A stretch of DNA of 64,000 bases, taken from Daphnia carinata (taxonomy: Eukaryota > Arthropoda > Branchiopoda > Diplostraca > Daphniidae). Every line of letters starts with the position of its first letter. The first letter of the stretch is position 1. The stretch spans positions 12,460,971 through 12,524,970 of the forward strand of contig NC_081333.1 in NCBI RefSeq assembly GCF_022539665.2, in the 5' to 3' direction. The notes under the pieces are model-generated. The model did no database searches. It saw nothing but the letters and a program-made list of their open reading frames with translations, and was not told where the DNA came from. Below, in pieces: positions 1-10,333 of this stretch. The position numbers and the translations under genes are program-made.

Positions 1-789
1 GTAGAAGACGAAATTACCATATTCCCTGATAATATGCAAAATGAAGCACGTGAACAAGCCGAAGACTGTATCCCTGCATTGGAAACGAACTTTGAGTCTA
101 GTATGGTGACCAATGTACTACCAGAAATCGAAATCCATGTGCCAACATATCCCGACAATGCAGAATTGAGCTTGCCAACCTTGCCATGTCAACCTGTATG
201 AGAAGAAGTCAATGAAGAAAAGCCAAATTTGGATTTCACGCTTGCACAAGTTGATAAATCAATACTTCCATTGTAAATCATAATGAAAAAAAAAGTAGAA
301 AACATTGACATCCGGCCTCCCATTATTTCCTCGTTAACAGTTGAACTTCAAGAAATTGAGGATGCCCCACCCGTGAAATTGGCTTTGGGAAATGTTACCT
401 CGAAATTAGTTCGGAATCAGTAGAAGAAACAGTATTGGCAAATCAAGTAAACCCAGTGATCGTTCAAGACATTCCTGTATGTCAGAGTCCTGTTGAATTT
501 ATCACCTTTGAAACAAAGACGGCCGAATCGCAAAATCTTGTTGTCCAAATGGATAGTGCACTTAATTCGAAGACCGAACAAGAAGCTAGTCAACTTGATT
601 TGTTATTACCTCCAGCATCTTTCAGTGAGATTCCGCAAAGCGTAACACAAACGGAAGAGATAATTGCAGATTCCGCCGTCAAACGTAACGCAGATTCACG
701 AATCGCTCACGAGAAGACTCAATCTCTAAGAGACTGGCAAACGATGAAAATAGAAATGGAATCAAAATTAGAAAACGAGAAGAAAAGAA

Positions 790-1055
790 GTGCTCCATGG
801 TTGACCGTTTATTTGGCAACTCCGCGAGTCGTCTCGATCATTTTTTAGGTAATTCCCTTCGCTTTTTTTATTTTATTTAGCTTGCTGTAAAAATAAGCCC
901 GTTCTCCGTGATCAGCAATCAATTTCGAATAGGAACAATGGGAGGAGACAAGGAGCTAGACTATGGGGTCTGTATCAGATGTTGTAATTTACAACTTAAG
1001 ATATTTCTTATAGATGGTGCCAGCAAGCAATGGTGAAACAATAACAAGGGCTTAA
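790..1055 (+). repeat. 266-bp dispersed repeat, copy 1
   Basis: This block is nearly identical to 6342-6609. Both begin GTGCTCCATGGTTGACC and end at GCTTAA. It starts exactly at the junction where the CEP164 copy is interrupted. The first 57 bases read as exon in the second copy (CSMVDRLFGNSASRLDHFF) and end at a GTAATT donor-like site. A further open stretch after TTTAG contains the peptide MGGDKELDYGVCIR. I do not recognise the protein. It is probably a fragment of an unidentified gene or a low-copy mobile sequence. Confidence 0.75.
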
Positions 1056-1260
1056 TTAATAGCCTGAAAAAGCGGGGTTTTGTGCGAACTCGTGGAAATT
1101 TAATTTATAAAAAGGCGGGCTGAAGAAAATCGAAAAATTCGAAAAACCGCTGCAAGAAAGTGGCATCTAGCGTTAATGGAAATAAGCCGCGAAGTAAACA
1201 AACGTCAAGGCCTCGAAATAGATCAGCCGGCTGCTTAATAACCTTTCACAGCTACGTGAC

Positions 1261-1268
1261 TATATAAA
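1261..1268 (+). promoter_or_regulatory. TATA-like box upstream of the CoA-transferase fragment
   Basis: TATATAAA lies about 200 bp before the ATG of the CoA-transferase pseudogene, with a plausible transcript start near 1295. It suggests the fragment was copied together with its own promoter. This is inferred from position and motif only. Confidence 0.3.
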
Positions 1269-1468
1269 TGACAAAGGTTCGCCTCCGAGAACACACATTA
1301 TTTTGAAATTTTACTAGTCAGAACTTCCGTTGTTGGTTTTACCTCACTGTTTAGCTTTTATCTCGTTCCATTCTTGTAGTAATTCGTAGAATCACATAGA
1401 CCCTAGATCTTTAACTAGTCCAACATTTTTTGTTAACGACGTGCATAGTGAATCGTGTGATCATAACA

Positions 1469-2950
1469 ATGCATCTTAGCGGTGTTTTTAGAAGATTTAA
1501 AAATGAAATTATAAGGAAGTATTATACTTATGCTACTGAACCGTTTCATTCATTGCCATGAGCACCAATCACTGCTTCTGCAGAAGATGCCATAAAGGTT
1601 GTCAAGTCTGGTGACAACATTTTTGTTCACAGTGCAGCAGCTACTCCATCAAAGCTTCTAGCTGCATTAGCTAACCATGGAAAGCAAAATAGACAGGAGA
1701 GAGTCACAGTATGTCACATCCATATTGAAGGAGCAATGGAGTACTTGAAACCAGAGTACAGTGGTAAACTCAACACCTCAATATTCTTGCACTTATGTTT
1801 GCATAAATGGTATCATCTTGTTATTTTTGTCAGGCATATTCCGTGATAATTCCTTCTTCGTTGGTGCCAATGCTAGGGAGGCAGTCAACACTGGTAGGGC
1901 TGATTTCATACCCATCTTTCTCTCCGAGATACCACTGTTGTTTCAGCGGAAGATCATTCAACTAGATGTTGCCCTAATCAACGTAAGATAATGACTATTA
2001 CAACAATATAATGAAAACTTTAGTGAGAATGTTATTTTTAGGTTTCTCCGCCTGATCAGCATGATTTCTGCAGCTTTGGTCCCAGTGTGGACGTGACGCG
2101 GCCTGCCGTAAAAAATGCCAAGTACATCATAGGCCAAATTAATCCAAAAATTCCGAGAACCTTTGGTGATGGGACAATCCACGTTCCCATTTGGACTGTA
2201 TCGTCAACGTAGATGAAGAGCTTCCACAAAGACCTCCATCAAAAATCAGTTCAATCGAAAACGCCATTAGTCGATTGATTGCCGACAGTCTGGTTGATAA
2301 TGGGGCCACCCTACAAATGGGTATTTTCTTTTTTCTTTGTTCGCTACAAAAGTGAGTTCTTTTCTTTATTTCTCAGTTGAATTATCCAGGTATGGGAAAT
2401 ATCCCTGACGCTGTACTTTCGTCGCTAAAAAGCCATACAGACCTCGGAATACACTCGGAAATGTTTAGCGATGGCGTAGTAGATTTGGTTGAAGCTGGCT
2501 GCATTAGCAATAGCCAAAAAAAGATACTACCTGGCAAGATTGCGGATAGTTTCTGTCTGGGGTCTCGAAGGCTTTACGATTTTCTTGACAACAACCCATT
2601 CATAGGTACTCAATTCGCATACTCACGTAGAATTCTTTATTAATAAAGAGCTTTCAACATTAACTTGCAGTTATGGGTGACGTCCAATGGGTTAATTCGT
2701 CTTCATTGATCGCTCAGAATCCCAAGGTTACAGCCATCAATTCGTGCATCGAGATTGATTTAACCGGCCAAGTTGTAAGCGACTCCATTGGAACTAGAAT
2801 GTATTCTGGTAATACGTTTATCGAAGAGGCCTTTACTAGAAAATTTTAAGCAGTAATTATGGATTTACTGGGTGTCGGTGGACAGGTTGATTTTCCACGT
2901 GGAGCAGCTATTTGTCCAGATGGTGGTAAGCCAGTTTTGGCATTACCGTG
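1469..2950 (+). pseudogene. Truncated 4-hydroxybutyrate / acetyl-CoA CoA-transferase gene fragment
   Basis: Six exons can be read: 1469-1763, 1834-1982, 2042-2320, 2390-2605, 2671-2818 and 2872-2950. They match the mitochondrial 4-hydroxybutyrate CoA-transferase (acetyl-CoA hydrolase/transferase) family, which moves CoA between acetyl- or butyryl-CoA and 4-hydroxybutyrate. Recognisable pieces are IFRDNSFFVGANAREAVN, FIPIFLSEIPLLFQRK, GPSVDVTRPAVKNAKYIIGQ, HSEMFSDGVVDLVEAGCI, the LYDFLDNNPFI block and AICPDGGKPVLALP. Damage includes an in-frame TGA shortly after the presequence (near 1559), a one-base deletion near 2188 in the DGTIHV region, and a last acceptor that reads GG instead of AG. The gene stops abruptly at 2950, where CEP164 copy sequence resumes, so roughly the last tenth or more of the protein is missing. 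Intact introns show DNA-level movement. Confidence 0.88.
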
Positions 2951-4032
2951 ACTAGAAAGTTGGTTCCCTAGTGAAATTGCTCAGATTAAGAAGCAATTCG
3001 AAAATCAGTTGGCGAGCGAACGGGAGAGAACAGAGAATTTGAGCAAACTGGTCAAAAATGCCAAGTCTGAGAACGAAGAATTAGCTAAACGTGAAATAGT
3101 TCGTCTGGAAGAGACTTTAGCACATTTGGTAGAGGAGAAAACCCGTCAAGTTCAGACATAAGTCAACAATGAAGTATCGCAGTGTAATAACTCTGTTTTA
3201 CATTGGACTGTCGCCCGTCAAGATGCCAATGTGCAAACAGAGGAGTCGCCCATTCCGGTCAGTAGCCTTCCAATGGAACAAACGGTGCCTTTGTTGAAGG
3301 TTGACAAAATTGAACCTACTGAATCGAATCCTTCAAAAAACGAAACGTATTCTCGCTGGGATAATCGAGATCTGCAAATCCATTGTCAGTGCGACAGTCT
3401 TCAGAAACAGGTGGCACGCGTTGAACAGGAAATGCAATTGCTCAAGCAAAAGAACTTATCGTTTCGAAAAAATCCGCCAACGAGGAAAAAGAACACACCC
3501 GCGAAGGCTCAACGGGAGACTTGGTGGTTAGACACTGACGAGTCGACAACATCGAGCACATCGCCTGTTTCCGATTGGAGACACTCTAGAGGCAGAAGCC
3601 AGTCGATGACAAACCTGAACGCAAGCAGAGACAGTTTAGCCGGGAAAAAGTCAACGCCCATTCAACGAGCACGTGAAGGACTTTCTAAGAGTCAAACGCC
3701 CAGGAGAGCGGTAAACACAATTTCTCAAATATGAGTTTCATTTCGTTATTTCTTACTATCGTTCATTTCAATTTTTTTCTGTCCTGATGTATAGTGGATG
3801 GAAGATCTATCCACTGACCATTCTTTGCGTGTCATACACACCTCAGGAATTAGTAGTGCAATTCCAACGAGCGAATGGGACACGGTTCTGAGCTCCATAC
3901 AGAAAATTAGTGGCGATCTACAGGAAGTGTAGTCTCATATTGGACCATGACCAAGACCGTTATCGTACCTCTCTTACCAGAGTATGTTCTAATGTTACCT
4001 CATTGTTTGCTGTCACACAAACCTAATTAAAT

Positions 4033-6113
4033 CAAGCATCAAAAGAATTGCTCAACCTCTGTCGCTATGGTGATAACGAATGATTTCCAGATTTGATCAA
4101 ACGTCCGTTTAATTTATATTTCTTTCAAAACAGGTTTTTTTTTACTCTTCTCTAATATCTAAATGCAGTTTGTGACCTGGATTATCTTAACATTGCTCCA
4201 CGGCATACCTCACGATAATAGGAATGCTCGTTTACCTCACCTTTTTTTGCTCCGAGACGTAACGCTTTTGCCGCAGCGCTACTGAAATTTTCGTTTTGCC
4301 CTATATTAGCCTTTGTAATTATGAAAGTAATGAAACATTTTATAATGTGGATTACTCATGGGTTTAAGTTCGTCTTAACCAGATAGCAAATAACGTCATA
4401 GGCTTTCTCAGTTAGCCACGCTAAAATGCAGGAAGTACCCAATCCTCCACGAAAAACCAAGACCTGCGTTTAGACCATGCCTCTAAAATGAAGAACAACT
4501 GATGAGTTATTTTTTGTGCTTGAAAGGTTTCACAGCGAACACTGTTACATCTGTCCAGCTTCCAAAACTATTGTTTTTTGTTGTGCAAAGTTTTTACTCG
4601 CAGTCAAACCATGAAAGGCGCTGTCGGTGGGATCATATTATTAAATATTGACTGTTTTTCTCTAGTTGGATGTAAGACTTCGGTTACTTGCTTCTCCTTG
4701 TTAATTTACAAGTGTTTCCCTGCTAACATCTACATTTACAATAGCGTCACCTTAATTTGTCTGCCGATTTTTGAAACAAATGTGTTTTGTAATGCTTTCC
4801 TGCCTTTCCATTGTTTTCCCGTCGTCTCGTCATCTATTTTATGATTTTATAATAATATACGTATTTTATGAGCAGCACTCTGTATTCATCTCCTGTTTTT
4901 TCGGGGTTTTGTATTGCTGAATTAAAAGATTGACTGCTACTGCAAAGCTGTTCAGTAATCAGCCAGGCTTTACGTAGAAATGCCGCAAATTAAAGAAGGA
5001 AGATGCCACTGAGGTATGGCAACATGGATGTTTCAAATGAATGCCAATGAATACCATTGTGGCAGCAAAGGATTTAAGCAGGACGCAAAGAATTGGGCGC
5101 ATCATACAAACTCCTGTTTAGGGAATGGTCAGATGCTAAATTTCTCTGGATAGAAAAAAACCTTATAATTTAGGAGTGAATGCATTTCCAGGGAAAACTA
5201 CTGTGTTCTAGCAGACGGCAGTTTGTAAATAAGCAAAGCAATTTTGGGTCTTATGTTTATTAATTTTTTCAATTACTCTTCAAGTAGAGTTAAAGTACTT
5301 CGATTTTGAAGGAAGATGACATTGTCTCTGTTGTATATTAACTTTTTAATGATAACTCCATCTTCTTTGGATGAGACACGGTCACCATAAATTTAATTCA
5401 TTATATCGATATTCTGTTTGCGCAGAAGCAATAATTATCATTCATCTAAACAATAGAATCTGCCTGAAAGTAGATATGGCTTATGAAATCATTTTTTTTT
5501 TACTCTGATAAAACATACTTTGAGGAAAAAAAATATAAATATAAAAAGAAAGGGAAGGGACTTGTTCGTGTAACTTGAATCGCAACAGTTAGTTGACCAC
5601 CGCAGTGTGAGCGTAATAGTCGCCACAGGACCCTTTGAGTTTACCGGGGTATCCCCCCCCCGGCTCTCATCAGTTACTTGACCCAGACGAATCTAAACCT
5701 AGCTGGATGTTTCTTCCAACGGAACTGCCTCACATAGTCACGTGATTTACCATCATATTCATGCATAGCTCGAATATCACAGTGTGGATGGGGGACCATC
5801 CATCACAGAAATGATCATCGACAATTCCGCATCTGTCTCCAGTTTTGGCCATCCGGACGATCTACAGACCTAGCCAACACCATGACGCTTACCACGACTC
5901 ACATGCAACACGGTGGGACCAACTGCTTGTTCAAGCCGACTGCATGACTAGAATGTCTAATGAAAGGTACTTTGCGATCAGATCTCTCATCCAGCCCTCC
6001 TTTCATTCTACACTCAGTCGCCTATTGTACTAAGGAAGAATCCTTAGTCACTAGCTTGCCCCGACCCACTAAGGGGATGTTTCATCAACGTTAATATACC
6101 GTGAAACGCAGGG
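4033..6113. other. Intergenic, AT-rich, no gene recognised
   Basis: Only short open frames without domain signatures occur here, the longest being 88 codons at 4578-4844 and 62 codons at 5845-6033. There is a C9 run near 5651. I see no convincing exon, RNA gene or transposon terminus. Confidence 0.6.
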
Positions 6114-6120
6114 TATAAAA
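6114..6120 (+). promoter_or_regulatory. TATA box ahead of an unidentified exon-like ORF
   Basis: TATAAAA at 6114-6120 is followed about 25-30 bp later by a TCAGTATT initiator-like sequence, and then by an open exon-like stretch (6202-6405) that ends at a GTAATT donor-like site. The arrangement looks like a Pol II core promoter with a first exon. The encoded peptide (IPKEYIDLQIYKTTFNSDYI and onward) is not recognised. Confidence 0.4.
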
Positions 6121-6341
6121 GCGCTGCTGCTGAAATCGTCAGTATTACAGTCAAAGGGGGAAGAATATAATTTTGGAGGTGCATCAAAGTAAAATGAAAC
6201 AGTGAACTGTATTCACAAAGTTATATTCCTTTTGTTGGCAGAAATACCAAAAGAATATATTGATCTCCAGATTTATAAAACGACTTTTAACAGTGACTAC
6301 ATTACGGAACGCCGTTTGACCCATTTTTGTATAGACAACTT

Positions 6342-6609
6342 GTGCTCCATGGTTGACCGTTTATTTGGCAACTCCGCGAGTCGTCTCGATCATTTTTTTA
6401 GGTAATTTCCTTCGCTTTTTTTCATTTTATTTAGCTCGATGTCAAAATAAGCCTGTTCTCCGTGATCAGCAATCAATTTCGAATAGGAACAATGGGAGGA
6501 GACAAGGAGCTAGACTATGGGGTCTGTATCAGAAGTTGTAATTTACAACTTAAGATTTTTCCCACAGATGGTGCCAGAAAGCAATAGTGAAACAATAACA
6601 AGTGCTTAA
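6342..6609 (+). repeat. 266-bp dispersed repeat, copy 2
   Basis: This is the partner of 790-1055. Here the open frame continues upstream of the shared block, back to at least 6202, so this copy may be closer to the source and the 790 copy may be derived from it. Divergence is mostly single substitutions (for example AGAAGT for AGATGT near 6530). Confidence 0.75.
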
Positions 6610-7031
6610 GCTTCGAAATCTCCTCCTCAACTGTTGCAGCTGTCATCACTACCACTGTCTGGTGTGTACATACAGCCTGGAATGGTTTGACGATTTTTAA
6701 AAATATCTTCTTTGTTTTGTTTCGCTAAGTCACACATCTCGTATTTCAACGCTTAAAGTGGATAGGGATTGCTTAGGTTATAGTTATAGGCTTATCATTG
6801 GTTCAGGTACAAATTACACTGCAGTGAAATGCATTTTCCTTTTTCACAGTATATGAGCCACAGGTTTGATTGGAGCAGCTGCATACATTGCACACCATTC
6901 CAATAAATCACAACGTAAGTGGAGCAGAATTCTTATGCAACTTGTCAGCATTGGTATGATTTTTGTATTTTTTTATCCATTTTCAGTAGCTGGCATTGCA
7001 AGATTTTCTCCTTCCCTAGGATTTGCATCAG

Positions 7032-7366
7032 TAGGTTCAGCAAGACTTCTGTATATTTACCCATTTAACGTCACTCACAACAGCCAACGTTGAGAATCCA
7101 AATAAGAGAACAGGGATGGTTGAAAAGATTCATAAATGTGTCATATTGGCCAGGAGAAAATACACTCAATATCCAACTTTACCAAGCTTAGTGTCAGTTT
7201 TAGGATTAGCAGTGAGGGCTTGAACAGAAACAAGGCACTCATTGATTTTTGTTTGAAGGTCTCTTAGATCATGGATAAACAAGTAACGAAGAACATTAGC
7301 AGCATTGCTAAGTTCAGCAAGACTTTTGAATATATACCCATTTAACATTACTTACAACAAGCCAAT
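7032..7366 (+). repeat. Pair of ~57-bp direct repeats inside the transporter remnant
   Basis: GTTCAGCAAGACTTCTGTAT and onward at about 7034-7089 recurs with a few changes at about 7312-7366 (GTTCAGCAAGACTTTTGAAT and onward, both continuing to ACCCATTTAAC and AACA(A)GCCAA). The spacing is about 278 bp. This points to a local duplication in already decaying sequence. Confidence 0.6.
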
Positions 7367-7794
7367 CTAAAATTTCAGGCCTTGTTCCTTTTGGGAACGG
7401 GCAATCAAGATTGTTCATATATTGCTCAAAAGCTTGGTTCCACTGTATAGCTGTTGTGTTTCTTAGTAGTTCTCCGTCTTCAACCTGGAACTAGGTTGTC
7501 ACCATTTCAGGTCAGGTTGAAAAACACATCGCCATCTCCAGATTGATGTTTCGTTCAGATATTTAATGGTATTTTAAAGATTTCAGTGCTTCTGCTGCCA
7601 TTCCTGGATAGATCGGAGGACGACTTGCAGACTCGTTTCCGTCGACAACAAAGAATATCGTGCCACTGCTGTGTTGGCCATGATTCTTGGAAACACAATG
7701 TGTCTTGTTGGTGGATCGGAGGTTTATATAATCATGAGACGCATAAGACATCTATTTAAGTAGAAGCACCTAGACTTTACATTCTATTTGCTAG

Positions 7795-8617
7795 GGTTGG
7801 GGAGTGGAGCAGGAGCAGCATTGTTGGCAGAAGTGTGCCGAACAACTTTTTATAGGGGAGAGGACATCAGTTTTATCTGTGTGCAGCGACCTTGGACAAG
7901 TTGGACTCCTCATTGGTACGCTAATGGTTTGCAGATTTAATTTACAGCCGATTGCATACGCTTATTTGAGTTTGATAGGTCCAGGTTTTCAAATCATTCT
8001 AGAGTATATCAACTTTACCTTGTTCGGTGGTGCGCTTATCGTGCGGCCATTTAACGCACCCGTACTGTTTATGGCCGTTCTGTGGATTTGCTTCCTCATG
8101 TTTTTGCGTGCGTTGTATCAGAACCTTGATGTCAGTATTTCATTGGTGGTTTCAGGGAGTATTTCATTGAAGAAAATTTGAATAGAGAGACCGCCCCACA
8201 TCCTGCCACATATTCAACCTATATAAATGGTAAAACCTTTTTATACAAAAAAAAAACTCAACTTATTTGTTATTTAATTTTTTTTTCAGAATTTCTCCAT
8301 GACGATACCGTCGTACTATTCGGAATGACAGCAATACTGTTCTTTGGTCAAGTTTCTATAGAGGTAACTTTCTTTTTTTCGTTCCGTGTGATAGCTGCAA
8401 ATTGCTTAATGAGTTCTTTGGTCTTAACAGACTATAATTCCTCCCTGTTTTCAAGGCTTTTCGACAACACCAGCTTCGAAATCAGTTTAGTTTATATGGT
8501 AAACTGTAAGAAGCAATCTTTAAGAAATCACCTCCTTAATGTTTTCTCATGGGTTGGAGGTTTTTCCGTTGCAATCTATTTGCTAGTGTCTGTAACGACA
8601 AAACTTAGCCTTCCTTA
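7795..8617 (+). pseudogene. Decayed MFS transporter, MFSD8/CLN7-like
   Basis: The exon at 7795-7915 starts after a TTTGCTAG acceptor and reads LGSGAGAALLAEVCRTTF. A frame change follows, then ERTSVLSVCSDLGQVGLLIG. A GT-AG intron (7916-7978) leads to PGFQIILEYINFTLFGG and a PVLFMAVLWICFLMFL membrane segment. This order matches the GxGAGN..ERTS..GFILGPVFQ and following helix region of MFSD8/CLN7, a 12-helix lysosomal major-facilitator protein. A later piece (8290-8362, FLHDDTVVLFGMTAILFFG) fits the next helix after a predicted intron. The frame change near 7850, a second one near 8170, and the absence of the C-terminal half mark it as a remnant. Hydrophobic reading frames upstream (6866-7093) may be more of the same gene, but I could not join them. 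Confidence 0.5.
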
Positions 8618-9298
8618 GCACTCAAACTCAAACATGCACGAGTATTTTGTTGTAGTGCATTTATCAATCCACGAATAAAACGCTAAAAAATTATTTGAAT
8701 AATATGTCTACGTACTCCGTTTTTTTATTTCAATAGCGCTGGATTTTTAACTTCATTGATATTCTTGCCAATTTGCTAATAAGGTGCATAAAACATGCCT
8801 TTTGCTAAAATTTTACCATTGCTGCATCATACTGGCGCACCAACATTGTTCGCCGTTTTTTCCGTTTATATCAGAAATTTCTAATGCTATGAAAAATACA
8901 AAGTCAATTTTCAATTTCGATAGTTTAAACATTTTTTTTAACACGAAAAACACATTTCATGTGTGTCGCGCTAGTACCTTCCGGTAGTAAGGTGGGTCTC
9001 AGGTAACACGGAGGCCTAGCTCTATCAGGGATGCATTAAATGATATATTCTGTTTTTACTTTTCCGAAAAGTTGTTCAAACATGTTTGAACAACATTTCT
9101 AAAAATTGGAACGTTAATAATCCCTATTACTTCTGCAGTAAAAAATAACATAGAATGACATAGAATAGATTTTATGTCGAAAACCCCTTCCCAGTGGACG
9201 AGATACGCACCCTGTTGTATTAAGGCAGCTGAAATCATAATGAAAATTTATATTGTTTCTTATTTACCTCTGAAAGAGTTCTATAACAAGAATCCAAA
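8618..9298. other. Intergenic spacer upstream of the HEPN-like gene
   Basis: No coding exon is recognised. It contains a perfect 24-bp palindrome at 9071-9094 (listed separately) and is otherwise AT-rich. A promoter for the downstream gene is expected here, but I see no clear TATA box. Confidence 0.5.
9071..9094. repeat. Perfect 24-bp palindrome
   Basis: The half-site GTTGTTCAAACA is followed directly by its exact reverse complement. It lies 205 bp before the start codon of the 344-residue gene. It could be a dimeric transcription-factor site or a cruciform. The central AAACATGTTT fits the general RRRCWWGYYY form of p53-family half-sites, which by itself is weak evidence. Confidence 0.7.
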
Positions 9299-10333
9299 AT
9301 GGGTAAGACGCATAACAATATTCAAGTCCATACATCTTCAAGAGTGATACGAACACTGGTAGCTGAACATGAAGTTAAAAACGCACCAATAGTCCAACGC
9401 GTAATTGTGCCGTTGATTTTACCGGAACCTCAACCCCAGCCGGAAGCTGAGCCAGAACTAAGTACTGACGAAGTAAGTACGGATGACATTTACATAGCAG
9501 AAGCATTGTTCTTCTGCCTCACATATGTCGTTACTCCGGCCGTGCGCTACTTTTTGTGCAGTAAGGGACTGATTTCCTCTAGGGCTACTAACTGTGACTT
9601 CGCAGATATCATGGAGATAATAAATTCCTACAACAACGATAGGAACTTTCTTGTTATCCCTCTTTCGACCATAGAAATTCGTAACGCAATCAATGCCAGG
9701 AACACGGCCTGCCACATCAATCTAGCTGAAGTGAAAACAAACTGGTCCGAAAACTTATCCATTTGGGTCAAGCTCTGCCAAAGTGTTGGCGATGAAGATA
9801 GTGCTGCAGACGTGCAGACTGTACACACCCGCCTCACGGAGGGTAAATATCATCGTGCAATCGCCAAAAAACGCTTTGTCTGTATAACGGGCACCTACGA
9901 CGAAAATGCCTCTTTCGGTCTTAGTTTGATTTTATATAGCTGCCTTATAAGATATGTTAGTCCATCACTCCGGACCTTCTTGATAGAAGTTAAACATGCA
10001 GCTACGTCAACGAGCTTTGACGTCTACAAAAATTTGAAAAGGATTATAGCAGAACAAAAATCTAATAGAAATTACCTCGCAACAGGTGCGTCTCAAAGGA
10101 ATGATGCGTCAATGTTGAAGGCAGCAATGGACGCTAGAAACAACGTGTGCCACGGTAAGTTTTCGCAAGGTTTTTGGTTTTGGAAGATGTACCTACAATC
10201 GTGGGTAGACCTGCTGGATGTTATAAATGCAAATGAAGCTGCCGCACAAGTTAAGGATGTCCTTAATGCGATCGAAATCTCTGAAAGACATGCTACACTG
10301 ATTCACGCTAGAATGCTACTTTTCCGAAATTAA
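9299..10333 (+). CDS. Single-exon protein with two tandem HEPN-like halves (Arg-x4-His motifs)
   Basis: An uninterrupted 344-codon frame starts at a good context (CCAAAATGG). Residues 1-62 are a tail with a Pro/Glu-rich segment (about 40-55). Two related halves follow, roughly 64-185 and 203-325. Each has a hydrophobic helix (LTYVVTPAVRYFL and LIRYVSPSLRTFL), a middle helix ending in a RNFL or RNYL turn, and an ARN-x2-CH motif: R134-N135...H139 in ARNTACH, and R280-N281...H285 in ARNNVCH. Then comes a Trp-containing helix (IWVKLCQSV and SWVDLLDVI) and an acidic-Ala-Ala-xx-Val end. Arg-x4-His with a polar residue after Arg is the hallmark of HEPN domains, including the DZIP3-like type; many HEPN proteins are RNases or nucleotide-binding modules. 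Assignment is by motif and helix pattern only, and RNase activity is not shown. The lack of introns contrasts with its neighbours and could mean a retrocopy or a lineage-specific family. Confidence 0.7.
   Translation: MGKTHNNIQVHTSSRVIRTLVAEHEVKNAPIVQRVIVPLILPEPQPQPEAEPELSTDEVSTDDIYIAEALFFCLTYVVTPAVRYFLCSKGLISSRATNCDFADIMEIINSYNNDRNFLVIPLSTIEIRNAINARNTACHINLAEVKTNWSENLSIWVKLCQSVGDEDSAADVQTVHTRLTEGKYHRAIAKKRFVCITGTYDENASFGLSLILYSCLIRYVSPSLRTFLIEVKHAATSTSFDVYKNLKRIIAEQKSNRNYLATGASQRNDASMLKAAMDARNNVCHGKFSQGFWFWKMYLQSWVDLLDVINANEAAAQVKDVLNAIEISERHATLIHARMLLFRN

Larger units (their letters stand above)
1..4032 (+). pseudogene. Partial, broken copy of CEP164 (large coiled-coil exon and following exon), split by a foreign insertion
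   Basis: Positions 1-789 and 2951-4032 match 14528-16420 of the intact CEP164 gene in the same orientation, at high nucleotide identity by eye. The copy starts before the window edge, so its left end is unseen. It is dead: the arginine codon of the CVREE-like stretch is TGA near 198-200, a glutamine is TAA near 3160, the exon-6 equivalent (about 3797-3983) has TAG for Trp near 3930, and there are several small indels. The 789/2951 junction is a clean break in the coiled-coil region, filled by about 2.16 kb that carries a repeat and a CoA-transferase fragment. Introns and flanking intronic sequence are retained, so this is a DNA-level duplication and not a retrocopy. The last shared bases are intronic, ending in ACCTAATTAA near 4030. 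Confidence 0.9.
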
